From contig NZ_CANMAO010000013.1 of assembly GCF_947495845.1 (NCBI RefSeq), positions 1 to 64,000 on the forward strand: a stretch of 64,000 nt of DNA, in the 5' to 3' direction. The notes under the pieces were generated by a model. The model was not told the DNA's origin, searched no databases, and saw only the letters and a program-made list of their open reading frames with translations. A program made the position numbers and the translations under genes. Source of the stretch: an uncultured Endozoicomonas sp. GTDB taxonomy: Bacteria > Pseudomonadota > Gammaproteobacteria > Pseudomonadales > Endozoicomonadaceae. Positions 35,956 to 44,250 of this stretch are shown here, one piece after another. Every line of letters begins with the position of its first letter. The stretch's first letter is position 1.

Positions 35956-37551
35956 TTGATTCGTCTGTTTAAAATTGTGGCTGCCGTTGCCCGTAATCGG
36001 CTGGATAATCTGATTGATCCTCAGCGATCACCTTTTCTATTGCGTTGCTTTCTGGCCTTGTTGCCCTGGCGTTATGTGATTCGTAATACTGCCCCGAGAG
36101 GTGAGCGGATTCGTCACGCACTCGAAGCGTTAGGGCCGATTTTTATCAAGTTTGGCCAGATTCTTTCTACCCGCCGTGACCTTCTCCCCGATGACATCAG
36201 TGATGAATTGGCGCAGCTGCAGGATAATGTGCCGCCGTTCCCCGGTGAAGAGGCGGTGGCGATTATTGAAAGCAGCCTGGGTAATGACGTCGATACGTTG
36301 TTTGCCCGCTTTGATCGGGAACCATTGGCTTCGGCTTCGGTGGCTCAGGTGCACACCGCGCAGTTGCACAGTGGTGAAGAAGTGGTGGTGAAAGTGATTC
36401 GCCCGGGCATTGATCGGGTGATTCACAAAGATATTCAGTTAATGTACCTGTTTGCCCGGTTGTTGCTGGTGCTTTCAAAAGATGCGCGTCGTTTGCGCCC
36501 GGTGGAAGTGGTGGCAGATTACGAGCGGACTATTTTTGATGAGCTGGATCTGTTGCGGGAGGCTGCGAACGGCTCGCAGCTGCGCAGAAATTTTCTGGCT
36601 TCCCCGATGTTGTTTGTGCCACAGATATACTGGGACTACTGTCGTACAAGTGTCATGGTGGTTGAGCGAATCTACGGTGTGCCAGTGGCGGATATTGCCA
36701 CGCTCCATGCCAAAGGTGTGGATATGAAGAAACTGGCGGAACGTGGCGTGGAGATTTTCTTTACCCAGGTGTTCCGGGATCGTTTTTTTCATGCGGATAT
36801 GCACCCGGGTAATATTTTTGTGGATGCCACCAATCCAGCGGAACCGCGCTACATTGGTATTGATTTTGGCATTGTGGGCACCTTGGAGCCGGAAGATCAG
36901 CACTATCTGGCCAGTAATCTGTTGGCATTCTTTCGTCGGGACTATCGCAAAGTAGCTCAGCTTCATGTGGATTCTGGCTGGGTGCCAAGAGATACGGCGG
37001 TGGGCGAGTTGGAAGCCGCCATTCGCACGGTGTGTGAACCCATTTTTGAGAAGCCGCTGAAGGATATTTCTTTTGGTCAGTTGCTGGTAAGACTGTTTCA
37101 GGTGGCACGACGATTTAATATGCAGGTTCAGCCACAGCTGGTGTTGCTGGAGAAAACGTTGCTTTATGTGGAAGGGTTGGGTCGACAGTTGTATCCCGAT
37201 CTGGATTTGTGGGCCACGGCTCAGCCATTTCTTGAAAAGTGGATGAAGCAGCAGGTCAGCCCGTCTGCCATTGCCTGCAATATTAAAGAGCAGGGGCCGG
37301 ACTGGATTCTCTCCGCTCCGGTGATGGCGCAGAAGGTGATGTCGACGGTGCGCAATCTGGTGGATCAACAGCACGCATTTCATGATCGGCAGATTGAAGT
37401 TGAACGTCGTCAGAAAAAGCAGCGACGCTTTGGTATTGTGCTTTTAATGATTGGTGTCGCTGCGATGGTGTCATCGGGTTCTCTGGTGCTGGATCAGTCA
37501 ATGCTGGGTTTGATGGCTGCAGGTCTGGGCGGCTGGCTGCTGGTGAAATAG
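35956..37551 (+). CDS. ubiB: Atypical kinase/ATPase UbiB
   Basis: A 531-residue UbiB/ADCK family protein needed for ubiquinone synthesis at the inner membrane. Family motifs are [21 protein letters not shown] (KxGQ, near 58), [11 protein letters not shown] (Ala-rich loop), [13 protein letters not shown] and [12 protein letters not shown] (DFG). Two C-terminal hydrophobic segments (about 490-530) anchor it. The start is a TTG at 35956 ([15 protein letters not shown]), preceded by GGGAG. A family C element begins 5 bp after its stop. Confidence 0.95.
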   Translation: MIRLFKIVAAVARNRLDNLIDPQRSPFLLRCFLALLPWRYVIRNTAPRGERIRHALEALGPIFIKFGQILSTRRDLLPDDISDELAQLQDNVPPFPGEEAVAIIESSLGNDVDTLFARFDREPLASASVAQVHTAQLHSGEEVVVKVIRPGIDRVIHKDIQLMYLFARLLLVLSKDARRLRPVEVVADYERTIFDELDLLREAANGSQLRRNFLASPMLFVPQIYWDYCRTSVMVVERIYGVPVADIATLHAKGVDMKKLAERGVEIFFTQVFRDRFFHADMHPGNIFVDATNPAEPRYIGIDFGIVGTLEPEDQHYLASNLLAFFRRDYRKVAQLHVDSGWVPRDTAVGELEAAIRTVCEPIFEKPLKDISFGQLLVRLFQVARRFNMQVQPQLVLLEKTLLYVEGLGRQLYPDLDLWATAQPFLEKWMKQQVSPSAIACNIKEQGPDWILSAPVMAQKVMSTVRNLVDQQHAFHDRQIEVERRQKKQRRFGIVLLMIGVAAMVSSGSLVLDQSMLGLMAAGLGGWLLVK

Positions 37552-37556
37552 TGATA

Positions 37557-37717
37557 ATACCAATGTCGTTTTTAAATTGTGGAGTGAGCAAGTTATTTTG
37601 GGCGACTGGGCAAGGCGAAGCGACGAGTCATAGCCGTAGCTATGGCGAGGAGCTTCAACGCAGATCCGGTCGCCAAAAATGGCTGCGCAGCCCATAATTT
37701 AAAAACAGAATTGGTAT
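37557..37717. repeat. Family C palindromic repeat, full copy (161 bp)
   Basis: Termini ATACCAATGTCG and its partner, the left end followed by TTTTTAAATT, the right end preceded by AATTTAAAAACAGAATTGGT. The centre CATAGCCGTAGCTATGGCG forms a loop. A half copy lies at 16657-16726. It fills the ubiB to hisI gap, ending 9 bp before the hisI start. Confidence 0.8.
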
Positions 37718-37726
37718 CAGCGAATA

Positions 37727-38149
37727 ATGGATAAGAAGATGGCGTCAACACACTGGTTGGATGAAGTGAAGTGGAATGATGATGGCTTGGTAACAGCCAT
37801 TGCTCAGGATCATCAATCTGGCGATGTGTTAATGCTGGCCTGGATGAATCGTGAATCTCTGAAGCTCACTCTGGAAGAGGGTATCGGTGTTTACTGGTCC
37901 CGTTCCCGTGGCAAGCTGTGGCGCAAAGGAGAAAGTTCCGGCCACACTCAACGGTTAGTAGAGTGTCGGCTTGATTGTGATGGCGATGCGATTCTGCTGA
38001 AGGTGGAGCAGATGGGTGGTATTGCCTGTCATACCGGGCGGCAATCTTGCTTTTATAAGCGGTTGGAAGGGGATGATGTCGAAATGGCATCGTGGAAAGC
38101 CGCAGACCCTGTGCTGCAGGACCCAAAATCCATTTACAACAATCAGTAG
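37727..38149 (+). CDS. hisI: Phosphoribosyl-AMP cyclohydrolase
   Basis: A 140-residue HisI that opens the adenine ring of PR-AMP in histidine synthesis. Recognised by [18 protein letters not shown], the [14 protein letters not shown] block and the metal-binding Cys residues of ECRLDCDGD and GRQSCFYK. The ATG at 37727 lacks a ribosome-binding site because the family C element ends just before it; the ATG at 37739 (MASTHW) has GGATAAG in front and may be the true start. The gene is split from hisE, as in Pseudomonas; enterobacteria have a fusion. Confidence 0.94.
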   Translation: MDKKMASTHWLDEVKWNDDGLVTAIAQDHQSGDVLMLAWMNRESLKLTLEEGIGVYWSRSRGKLWRKGESSGHTQRLVECRLDCDGDAILLKVEQMGGIACHTGRQSCFYKRLEGDDVEMASWKAADPVLQDPKSIYNNQ

Positions 38150-38191
38150 AAGCTTATTTTCATTGCTGTAAATCATCCTACGGACTAAAAG

Positions 38192-38542
38192 ATGAGCGAT
38201 ATAATCCAACGATTGACTGAAATACTGAACAGCCGCAGAGAGGCGGCCCCTGATTCTTCTTATGTAGCCCAGCTTCATAAGAAAGGGCTGGATCATATTC
38301 TGAAGAAAGTCGGTGAAGAGTCCGCAGAAGTGCTGATTGCCGCGAAGGCTTCCGAACGGGATGATGCTCTTCATCAAGTTCAAGGTAAGGGCCTGGATGC
38401 GGTGGTGTATGAGACGGCGGATCTCTGGTTTCATACCATGGTCATGTTATCTCATCTGGGACTTGAGCCTGCAGATGTGCTGAACGAGCTGGATCGCCGT
38501 TTTGGTTTATCCGGCATTGATGAAAAGGCTTCCCGCGGGTAA
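38192..38542 (+). CDS. hisE: Phosphoribosyl-ATP pyrophosphatase
   Basis: A 116-residue HisE of the MazG-like superfamily, which hydrolyses PR-ATP to PR-AMP, the step before HisI. The Mg-binding helix motifs are visible in [15 protein letters not shown] and [17 protein letters not shown]. It lies 42 bp after hisI and upstream of tatABC, the order seen in Pseudomonas. A 41-nt hairpin follows the stop. Confidence 0.94.
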   Translation: MSDIIQRLTEILNSRREAAPDSSYVAQLHKKGLDHILKKVGEESAEVLIAAKASERDDALHQVQGKGLDAVVYETADLWFHTMVMLSHLGLEPADVLNELDRRFGLSGIDEKASRG

Positions 38543-38549
38543 CTCTGCT

Positions 38550-38590
38550 CTCATTCCTTATTGACGGTTACGTCATTAAAAGGGAATGAG
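38550..38590. other. 41-nt extended hairpin between hisE and tatA
   Basis: CTCATTCC (38550-38557) pairs with GGAATGAG (38583-38590), and the interior TTGACG-GTTA-CGTCA continues the stem with few mismatches. No T-tract follows. It could attenuate read-through from hisE or structure the tatABC leader. Confidence 0.5.
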
Positions 38591-38652
38591 GTAGTATGCG
38601 TGTTATCTGTTTATATATTGATCACTCTCGTGGAGAGCTGAAGGAGCAGGAA

Positions 38653-38907
38653 ATGGGTTTTGGTGGCATTAGTATCTGGCAATTGCTGATCATTCTGCTG
38701 ATTGTGGTGATGTTGTTTGGTACAAAGAAACTGCGTGGAATGGGCAGTGATCTTGGTGGCGCAGTCAAAGGTTTTAAGAAAGCGTTGAACTCTGAAGACG
38801 ATGAGGCATCCAAGAAGGATGGCAAAGAGGGCAAAGATGGCAGCGACGAAGCGTTTTCTACCAGCCAGAGAAATCTGGAATCCGACAAGCAAGAGCAGAA
38901 GCACTAA
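38653..38907 (+). CDS. tatA: Sec-independent translocase subunit TatA
   Basis: An 84-residue TatA. One N-terminal transmembrane helix ([18 protein letters not shown], about 6-23), the hinge and amphipathic start [20 protein letters not shown], and an acidic/basic tail. TatA oligomers form the pore for folded Tat substrates. I chose the ATG at 38653 with AAGGAG just upstream; the frame is open to 38596 but the extension is not TatA-like. First gene of tatABC. Confidence 0.95.
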   Translation: MGFGGISIWQLLIILLIVVMLFGTKKLRGMGSDLGGAVKGFKKALNSEDDEASKKDGKEGKDGSDEAFSTSQRNLESDKQEQKH

Positions 38908-38922
38908 GCAGGATAATTCACT

Positions 38923-39291
38923 GTGCTGGATATAGGCTTTACAGAGTTAGTGCTGGTGGCTGTCATCGCTCTTGTGGTGCTTGGCCCAGAGCGGCTCCCC
39001 GGCGCGATTCGGACAACCGCATACTGGGTCGGTAAGATTCGCCGCAGTTTTCAATCCGTTAAGGAAGAGCTGGAGAAAGAAATTGATGCCGATGGCATCA
39101 AACAGCAAATTCATAACGAAGCGGTGCTGAAAGAGCTGAAGAAAACCCGGGATCAGTTTCAAAGTCAGATCACTGAAATCAAACAGTCAGTGAATTTTGA
39201 TGGTGCTGAGAATTCAGGCGTTGCTGGAAAAGAGAAAGCTGAGGTGAAAGAGCAAGTTGTCGCTCCGACTCAGGAAAAGGGCGGTCAGTAA
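38923..39291 (+). CDS. tatB: Tat translocase subunit TatB
   Basis: A 122-residue TatB with the characteristic start LDIGFTELVLVAVIALVVLG, the Gly-Pro-Glu-Arg-Leu-Pro hinge (near 21-26) and a longer charged helical tail. With TatC it forms the receptor for twin-arginine signal peptides. GTG start at 38923, 15 bp after tatA; 3 bp before tatC. Confidence 0.95.
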   Translation: MLDIGFTELVLVAVIALVVLGPERLPGAIRTTAYWVGKIRRSFQSVKEELEKEIDADGIKQQIHNEAVLKELKKTRDQFQSQITEIKQSVNFDGAENSGVAGKEKAEVKEQVVAPTQEKGGQ

Positions 39292-39294
39292 ATT

Positions 39295-40113
39295 ATGTCG
39301 GATAATTCAGAAGCAGATGCTTCAGAAACTGGCGCTGCAAAAGGTAGCTCTGAACAAGAGAATACTCATCAGCAAGGTGCTGATCAGGAACAACCATTAG
39401 TGCAGCATCTTCTGGAGCTGCGCAGTCGTCTCCTGAAGAGCATCATAGCCATCCTGGTGGTATTTGCCGGTCTGTTTTATTTCTCCAACGATATCTACGT
39501 GTATATCTCGGAGCCGCTGCGCGCCAGTTTGCCAGAAGGCAGTACCATGATCGCCACTGAAGTGGCCTCGCCCTTTCTGGCACCTTTCAAGCTGACGATG
39601 GTGCTCTCCCTGTTTCTCGCTATACCTGTGATTCTGCATCAGGTGTGGGGATTTATTGCACCGGGTTTGTATAAGCACGAAAAGGTAATTGCTGTACCTT
39701 TACTGGTCGCCAGTATTGTCCTGTTTTATCTTGGCATTGCCTTTGCTTATTACATTGTCTTCCCGCTGATCTTTTCTTTCTTTACATCAGTGGGGCCAGA
39801 GTCAGTAACGGTGATGACGGATATTAACAGTTACCTTAACTTTATCCTTAAGCTGTTCTTTGCCTTTGGTGTGGCTTTTGAAATACCGGTTGCTACTGTG
39901 TTGCTGGTGTGGTCTGGTATTTCAACCGTAGATAGCCTGAAAGAGAAGCGCCCCTATGTAGTGGTTGGCTGTTTTGTGGTTGGCATGCTGATGACGCCTC
40001 CGGATGTCATCTCTCAGGCGTTGCTGGCGATTCCTATGTGGTTGCTGTTTGAAAGCGGTATTGTCTTTGCCCGCTTTGTGAAAAGTCGCAAAACTATTGA
40101 GAATCCTTCCTGA
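39295..40113 (+). CDS. tatC: Tat translocase subunit TatC
   Basis: A 272-residue TatC with six membrane helices. It shows the signal-peptide binding region ([17 protein letters not shown]), [25 protein letters not shown] with the conserved periplasmic Pro segment, APGLYKHEK and the [10 protein letters not shown] loop. The N-terminal 35 residues are a polar extension rich in Glu, Ser and Gln that is longer than usual. Last gene of the tatABC operon. Confidence 0.95.
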   Translation: MSDNSEADASETGAAKGSSEQENTHQQGADQEQPLVQHLLELRSRLLKSIIAILVVFAGLFYFSNDIYVYISEPLRASLPEGSTMIATEVASPFLAPFKLTMVLSLFLAIPVILHQVWGFIAPGLYKHEKVIAVPLLVASIVLFYLGIAFAYYIVFPLIFSFFTSVGPESVTVMTDINSYLNFILKLFFAFGVAFEIPVATVLLVWSGISTVDSLKEKRPYVVVGCFVVGMLMTPPDVISQALLAIPMWLLFESGIVFARFVKSRKTIENPS

Positions 40114-40259
40114 TTTTAGAGCGATTAGCCACAAAGGATTGCACCTGCAGCTTGATTCTGTGCCTTTCAAAACATCAAGTCAGATATGCTTTGTGGGAAT
40201 AGCGGGTGATGGTATAGAGGCCTTTTTTTTGGGATTAGGCGTTGTGCAGGGTGAAGCGC

Positions 40260-41354
40260 CTAAACCGGGATGAGGTTTTGAAAAATACGGGCATCAAACC
40301 GTTCATTGTTCCTGTCATCGAACTGGCCTGATGAGTTGGTAATGGCGGAATTGTAATATTTGTTCAAGTGTTCGAATTGGATATTAATACTAATCACTTT
40401 TATTTTTTCGGATGATATCTTTTCTGACAGTTCATAGTGCTTTGTTTCATGAGGACCCATTGTGTAACAGCTCGATAAAGTCGGCTTTATTATGAAGTGA
40501 TCTAAAAAACTGCTGTCAAAAATTGATCTGGCATTCGGGTAGTGATTAATCCTTTCAGGAAAATGGAGGGCGAAATTTGAGAGGCAGATTTTGAGGTCTG
40601 ATTTAGCCTGGTTAGTTAGTCCATAAGCTCCTATGTTAAATATTGTGTCATCCAAGATTTCTGTTAATTCATCAATAGTTATTTTTAAGTGACTGGGTAT
40701 GTTGATTTCTTCTAGGTCAGTGTAAGCTTCGCAATCCTTCTGAGGGTGTTTACAACGGTTCTGGGAGTTTTCAGCAATCCAGCGGTTGATTTCGCGTTGT
40801 ATTCTTTCTCTTAACAATAGTAATAAGGACGAAAGTCTAGATTGTTGACTATTATATCGGTCTAGTGCTTCTTTCATGGCTTCTACGGCATTGATTTTTG
40901 ACTGTTCTTTCTCCGTTTTCAGAGGTTGATGAAGTTCGCCATCGGGATCATCATAGATTTTTAACCTCATTTCCAACTCATTAATGAGTTTTTTCTGTTC
41001 TTGCAGTTCTTTGTTATAGTTCACCTGATCATTTTTGGCATGATTAAAGATGGCTCTGAGTTCTTGTGTGTTTGCAGGGCGAATGCTGCGGTAGCGAAGC
41101 TTGATTAATGCGGGCGTTAGACAGGCTGCAGCCAGTCCTGCCCCGACAATAAGTAACGTCGGAAAGGCCAATGCTACCATCAAACCGGCAAAGAACGCAC
41201 CGCTAGAAATGCTGGCTATGGCAGTGTTCTGAAGGTTTAGTTCAGTGCCACTCTTGTATTTCCAGCGGGCAAATAAACGCTCATTGTTTTCTTCAACATC
41301 TTTTATGGTCATGGTGGGAAGAGGGGGGTTAGGAGATGGTGGTGAAAGAGCCAT
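40260..41354 (-). CDS. Hypothetical protein with two N-terminal TM helices and a coiled coil
   Basis: A 364-residue protein I do not recognise. A hydrophobic pair near residues 44-85 (IASISSGAFFAGLMVALAF and TLLIVGAGLAAACLTPALI) suggests a helical hairpin in the membrane. It is followed by a charged coiled-coil region (about 95-195, with QEQKKLINELEMRLKIYDD) and a C-terminal domain of about 150 residues. There is no signal peptide. The gene is strikingly A+T-rich compared with tatC and rsmE, faces against both, and is absent from this place in the Pseudomonas order I recall, suggesting later acquisition. A secreted or membrane-inserted effector is conceivable, but nothing specific supports it. 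Confidence 0.65.
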   Translation of the reverse strand: MALSPPSPNPPLPTMTIKDVEENNERLFARWKYKSGTELNLQNTAIASISSGAFFAGLMVALAFPTLLIVGAGLAAACLTPALIKLRYRSIRPANTQELRAIFNHAKNDQVNYNKELQEQKKLINELEMRLKIYDDPDGELHQPLKTEKEQSKINAVEAMKEALDRYNSQQSRLSSLLLLLRERIQREINRWIAENSQNRCKHPQKDCEAYTDLEEINIPSHLKITIDELTEILDDTIFNIGAYGLTNQAKSDLKICLSNFALHFPERINHYPNARSIFDSSFLDHFIIKPTLSSCYTMGPHETKHYELSEKISSEKIKVISINIQFEHLNKYYNSAITNSSGQFDDRNNERFDARIFQNLIPV

Positions 41355-41493
41355 TATTTATTTTTAACCTCGATGTTCTATTCGAGCGATAGTGAAAATC
41401 AATAAATGTTAAGTTGGATTGTGAGATATTCATTTGGTTCCACAAATAGAACGTATATCAAATAAGCATTGCTTTTACTGATGGTCGACAATT

Positions 41494-42204
41494 ATGAATT
41501 TGCTTCTCATTGAAGAAAAAAATGTTTTCAATGGCTGCCATGCTGTCATCACTGGCAGGCAGCTTAAGCACGTGCATGAGGTGCATCGGGCAAATACAGG
41601 TGATGCAATTCGCATTGGTGTTATGAATGGTTTAATGGGAAGCGGGCGTATTACCAGTTTATCCGGCCAGGAAATGTCTGTGGACATTGTTCTGGATATG
41701 CAACCCCCGCCAGCACTACCATTGACAGTGCTGCTCGCCTTACCGCGTCCGAAAATGTTGAAGCGCTCACTACAGCATCTTGCTGCGCTGGGTGTGAAGA
41801 AGATCATTCTGATGAACAGTTATCGGGTTGAAAAGAGCTTTTGGCAGTCTCCCTGGTTATCTCCGGAAAAGATTCGAGAGCAGTTAGTGCTTGGTCTTGA
41901 GCAGGCTCGAGACACTTTGTTGCCGGAAGTTGTTCTGGAGAAACGTTTCAAACCATTTGTAGAAGATCGTTTACCGATATTGATGGAGGGTAAGCGAGGT
42001 TTGGTGGCGCATCCTGTTGGTGGGCAAGCTTGTCCACATCAGGTCACGGAATCTGCGGTTCTGGCTATTGGGCCTGAAGGCGGTTTTATTGAATACGAAG
42101 TGGATAAGCTGGAGCAAGCTGGCTTTGAGCGCATTCATCTCGGTCCTCGGATTCTCCGGGTAGAAACCGCTGTTACCGCTATCGTCAGCAAACTTTACGA
42201 CTGA
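41494..42204 (+). CDS. rsmE: 16S rRNA (uracil-1498-N3)-methyltransferase
   Basis: A 236-residue SPOUT-fold methyltransferase. The N-terminal PUA-like domain shows the HVHEVHRANTGDAIRIG element. The C-terminal knot has AIGPEGGFIEYE and the SAM-binding LGPRILRVETAVTAI. RsmE methylates U1498 of 16S rRNA. The length matches E. coli RsmE (243). The neighbourhood with tatABC is shared with Pseudomonas. Confidence 0.93.
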   Translation: MNLLLIEEKNVFNGCHAVITGRQLKHVHEVHRANTGDAIRIGVMNGLMGSGRITSLSGQEMSVDIVLDMQPPPALPLTVLLALPRPKMLKRSLQHLAALGVKKIILMNSYRVEKSFWQSPWLSPEKIREQLVLGLEQARDTLLPEVVLEKRFKPFVEDRLPILMEGKRGLVAHPVGGQACPHQVTESAVLAIGPEGGFIEYEVDKLEQAGFERIHLGPRILRVETAVTAIVSKLYD

Positions 42205-42319
42205 TTTTCAACAGCGTATGGTAAAGAAATGGATGTAAGTTTTTTTATGTCTATTTCAAGAGGCCCATTGCTTGCCAATGGGTCTATCCAGCATAAACTA
42301 TCTTCAAGTGGCTCTGACT

Positions 42320-43102
42320 ATGGATGGAAAGAGATTGATAGTTGTATTCCTGTTCGCTCCTCTGTTTTTTATGCAGCTATTTTTTGCGCCAATGGCTTTC
42401 TCATCGACAGAGAAAGAATTGCTGCTTGATAAGCTTTATGACCAGGCAGGTATTGAAAGACAGCTCAGCTGGATACACGACAGCATGACGCTTCAGCAGC
42501 AACAGTTACCATTGCCTGATGATGTTGTTGATACCGTGAACCAAGTGGTGGAGATTCGTTACAGTCCGGCTTTTTTTCGTTCATCTATGAAAACAACACT
42601 GGATGAGGCCTTGTCAATGGGTGAGTTATCTCGGCTGATTCGATGGTTTGAATCTCCCTTGGGGCAGAAAATCCTACGTCTTGAGGCGGCCGCGAATGAT
42701 CCGGCTAATCAAGCGACGATGGAAAGTTATATAGACGCGAAATTATCTCAGGGTGTGCCGAGAAATTTCCGTGTCCGATTGGTTGAAGAATTAATGGCAG
42801 CTTTGAATGCTGTGGAGCTAAGCACTGAGCTTGCGGCAAGTGCGAGTGTTGGCGCGCAGCGCATGCTGCAGGAAGTAATGCCGGCTGGCGATGCTCAGCC
42901 CATGCGCCCGGCACAAATTATCAAAGCTCAGGAAAAACCTCATATTCGCAAGCAGATGCCGGAAAGAATGCGGAATATCTTTTTGTACACCTATCGCTCA
43001 TTGCCAGATCATGAGATTCAGCAATATATTCAGTTTGCCCGTGAAAATGCCATGCAGAATTTTCAGCGTGGGCAGATTCTGGCGATAGCACGGATGCTTT
43101 GA
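42320..43102 (+). CDS. Exported protein, possibly DUF2059-like
   Basis: About 260 residues with an N-terminal signal peptide (KRLIVVFLFAPLFFMQLFFAPMAF split by Pro, cleavage near residue 27). The helical body contains two similar stretches, around SSMKTTLDEALSMGELSRLIRWFESPLGQKI and RNIFLYTYRSLPDHEIQQYIQFARE. Such a ...MSxxELxxLIxFYxSPxGQK pattern is typical of DUF2059 periplasmic proteins of unknown role. I prefer the ATG at 42320; the frame continues to a TTG at 42272. It lies after rsmE and may be co-transcribed with the next gene, 30 bp downstream. Confidence 0.65.
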   Translation: MDGKRLIVVFLFAPLFFMQLFFAPMAFSSTEKELLLDKLYDQAGIERQLSWIHDSMTLQQQQLPLPDDVVDTVNQVVEIRYSPAFFRSSMKTTLDEALSMGELSRLIRWFESPLGQKILRLEAAANDPANQATMESYIDAKLSQGVPRNFRVRLVEELMAALNAVELSTELAASASVGAQRMLQEVMPAGDAQPMRPAQIIKAQEKPHIRKQMPERMRNIFLYTYRSLPDHEIQQYIQFARENAMQNFQRGQILAIARML

Positions 43103-43132
43103 AAAGAGTGTCACGATTAAAAGGAGTTAGGT

Positions 43133-44020
43133 GTGAAAGTTAATCAGTCTGGTTCGTTTCATTCGTTATCTGATATCAATGAAAAACAGTCGGCCGCTCC
43201 TGCTGGAAAAGGTAATGTAAAACCAGTTGCCGGGGAAAAATATATCCCAGAGGGCTTGCCTGTTGGTAGCATTAAAACGGATGTGCCACTGAGTGCAAGG
43301 AAAGTAAAGGTCAACCCGATTAAAAGATTGTTTTTAAAAATAGTGGCTTTTTTCACCGGTCACTCACACTCGGGTAAGGCTGATTCGGCTCCGATACAGC
43401 CTTTACATAATCGCATGATATTTATAAAGGGAACTGATAGACAGGCGTTGACAAAAGGCTTACTGCTTAAATGGACAGGTAAGGATATTAGTAAGTTTGA
43501 TTCAAGGCAAAAAAAGTCTCTTGATACCCTGAATAGCTCTGCAATGACCGCGCTGTCAAAATTGTTAAAGGATAAGAAGCAGCTTTCTACGACGCAACTA
43601 CAAAACTGTTTAATTTGCTCCGATGGTGATGATGGTTTTCCGGAAAAAGTTCAAGCGCTATTATCAAATGTACTAAAAAAACACCCGGATCTGAATGAGC
43701 ATTTTAAAGATAGTGACGGACTTTTTAAAACGCCTGTTCTTATTGCTTTGAAACCACAGGGGTCTTTAATGGTTCCAGAAGATATAACAGTAGTTGGTAA
43801 GCAGAGCGGAAGCAGTCATGTGAGTTATTATCCCAAGATTGATACATCAAATGCCGCGAATAGTAATGTGACAACGTTATACCTTTCGGAAAATTTTAAA
43901 GCGAATTCTAAAGCTATGGTTGATAACCTGACGCAAGCGCTTAGGGATGCCAGAGCAAGGGCAGAGGATCAGATACTTGAAGTTTCAAAGAAAATTGTCG
44001 GTGAACTCTTCAGAAAATAG
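43133..44020 (+). CDS. Hypothetical cytosolic or secreted protein
   Basis: A 295-residue protein not matching any family I know. GTG start with AAGGAGTTAGGT in front. The first 55 residues are polar and disorder-like (Ser, Gly, Ala, Lys), followed by a short basic/hydrophobic stretch (IKRLFLKIVAFFTG, about 63-76), then a soluble mixed alpha/beta region rich in Lys and Leu. There is no signal peptide. A disordered Ser-rich N-terminus with no export signal is compatible with a type III effector, but no secretion or chaperone genes are in this window. A+T-rich, and placed between rsmE and priA where I recall no such gene in Pseudomonas. Confidence 0.6.
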   Translation: MKVNQSGSFHSLSDINEKQSAAPAGKGNVKPVAGEKYIPEGLPVGSIKTDVPLSARKVKVNPIKRLFLKIVAFFTGHSHSGKADSAPIQPLHNRMIFIKGTDRQALTKGLLLKWTGKDISKFDSRQKKSLDTLNSSAMTALSKLLKDKKQLSTTQLQNCLICSDGDDGFPEKVQALLSNVLKKHPDLNEHFKDSDGLFKTPVLIALKPQGSLMVPEDITVVGKQSGSSHVSYYPKIDTSNAANSNVTTLYLSENFKANSKAMVDNLTQALRDARARAEDQILEVSKKIVGELFRK

Positions 44021-44250
44021 GGCGATTTGTCTTGCGAAATTAATAAAATTGAGGTGAAAACTGGCTTTCACAGCATGTCAAAGATTCTGCTCTGATTTGG
44101 TATTAAGTAGGTGATAGTTTGCTTTCGACTATTTTTCGGAGCATAAATATTGCGATTCCACTGACTTAAGGCTTGGCTACCAAAGGTTTGAATTATTTCC
44201 TGGTCAAATGAACAAAATATCCGTTTACAAAGTATTACCTACTTATCGTG

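Noticed and set aside
36475-37383. A 302-codon frame antisense to ubiB
   Set aside because: It is the shadow of ubiB, His- and Gln-rich without recognisable structure.
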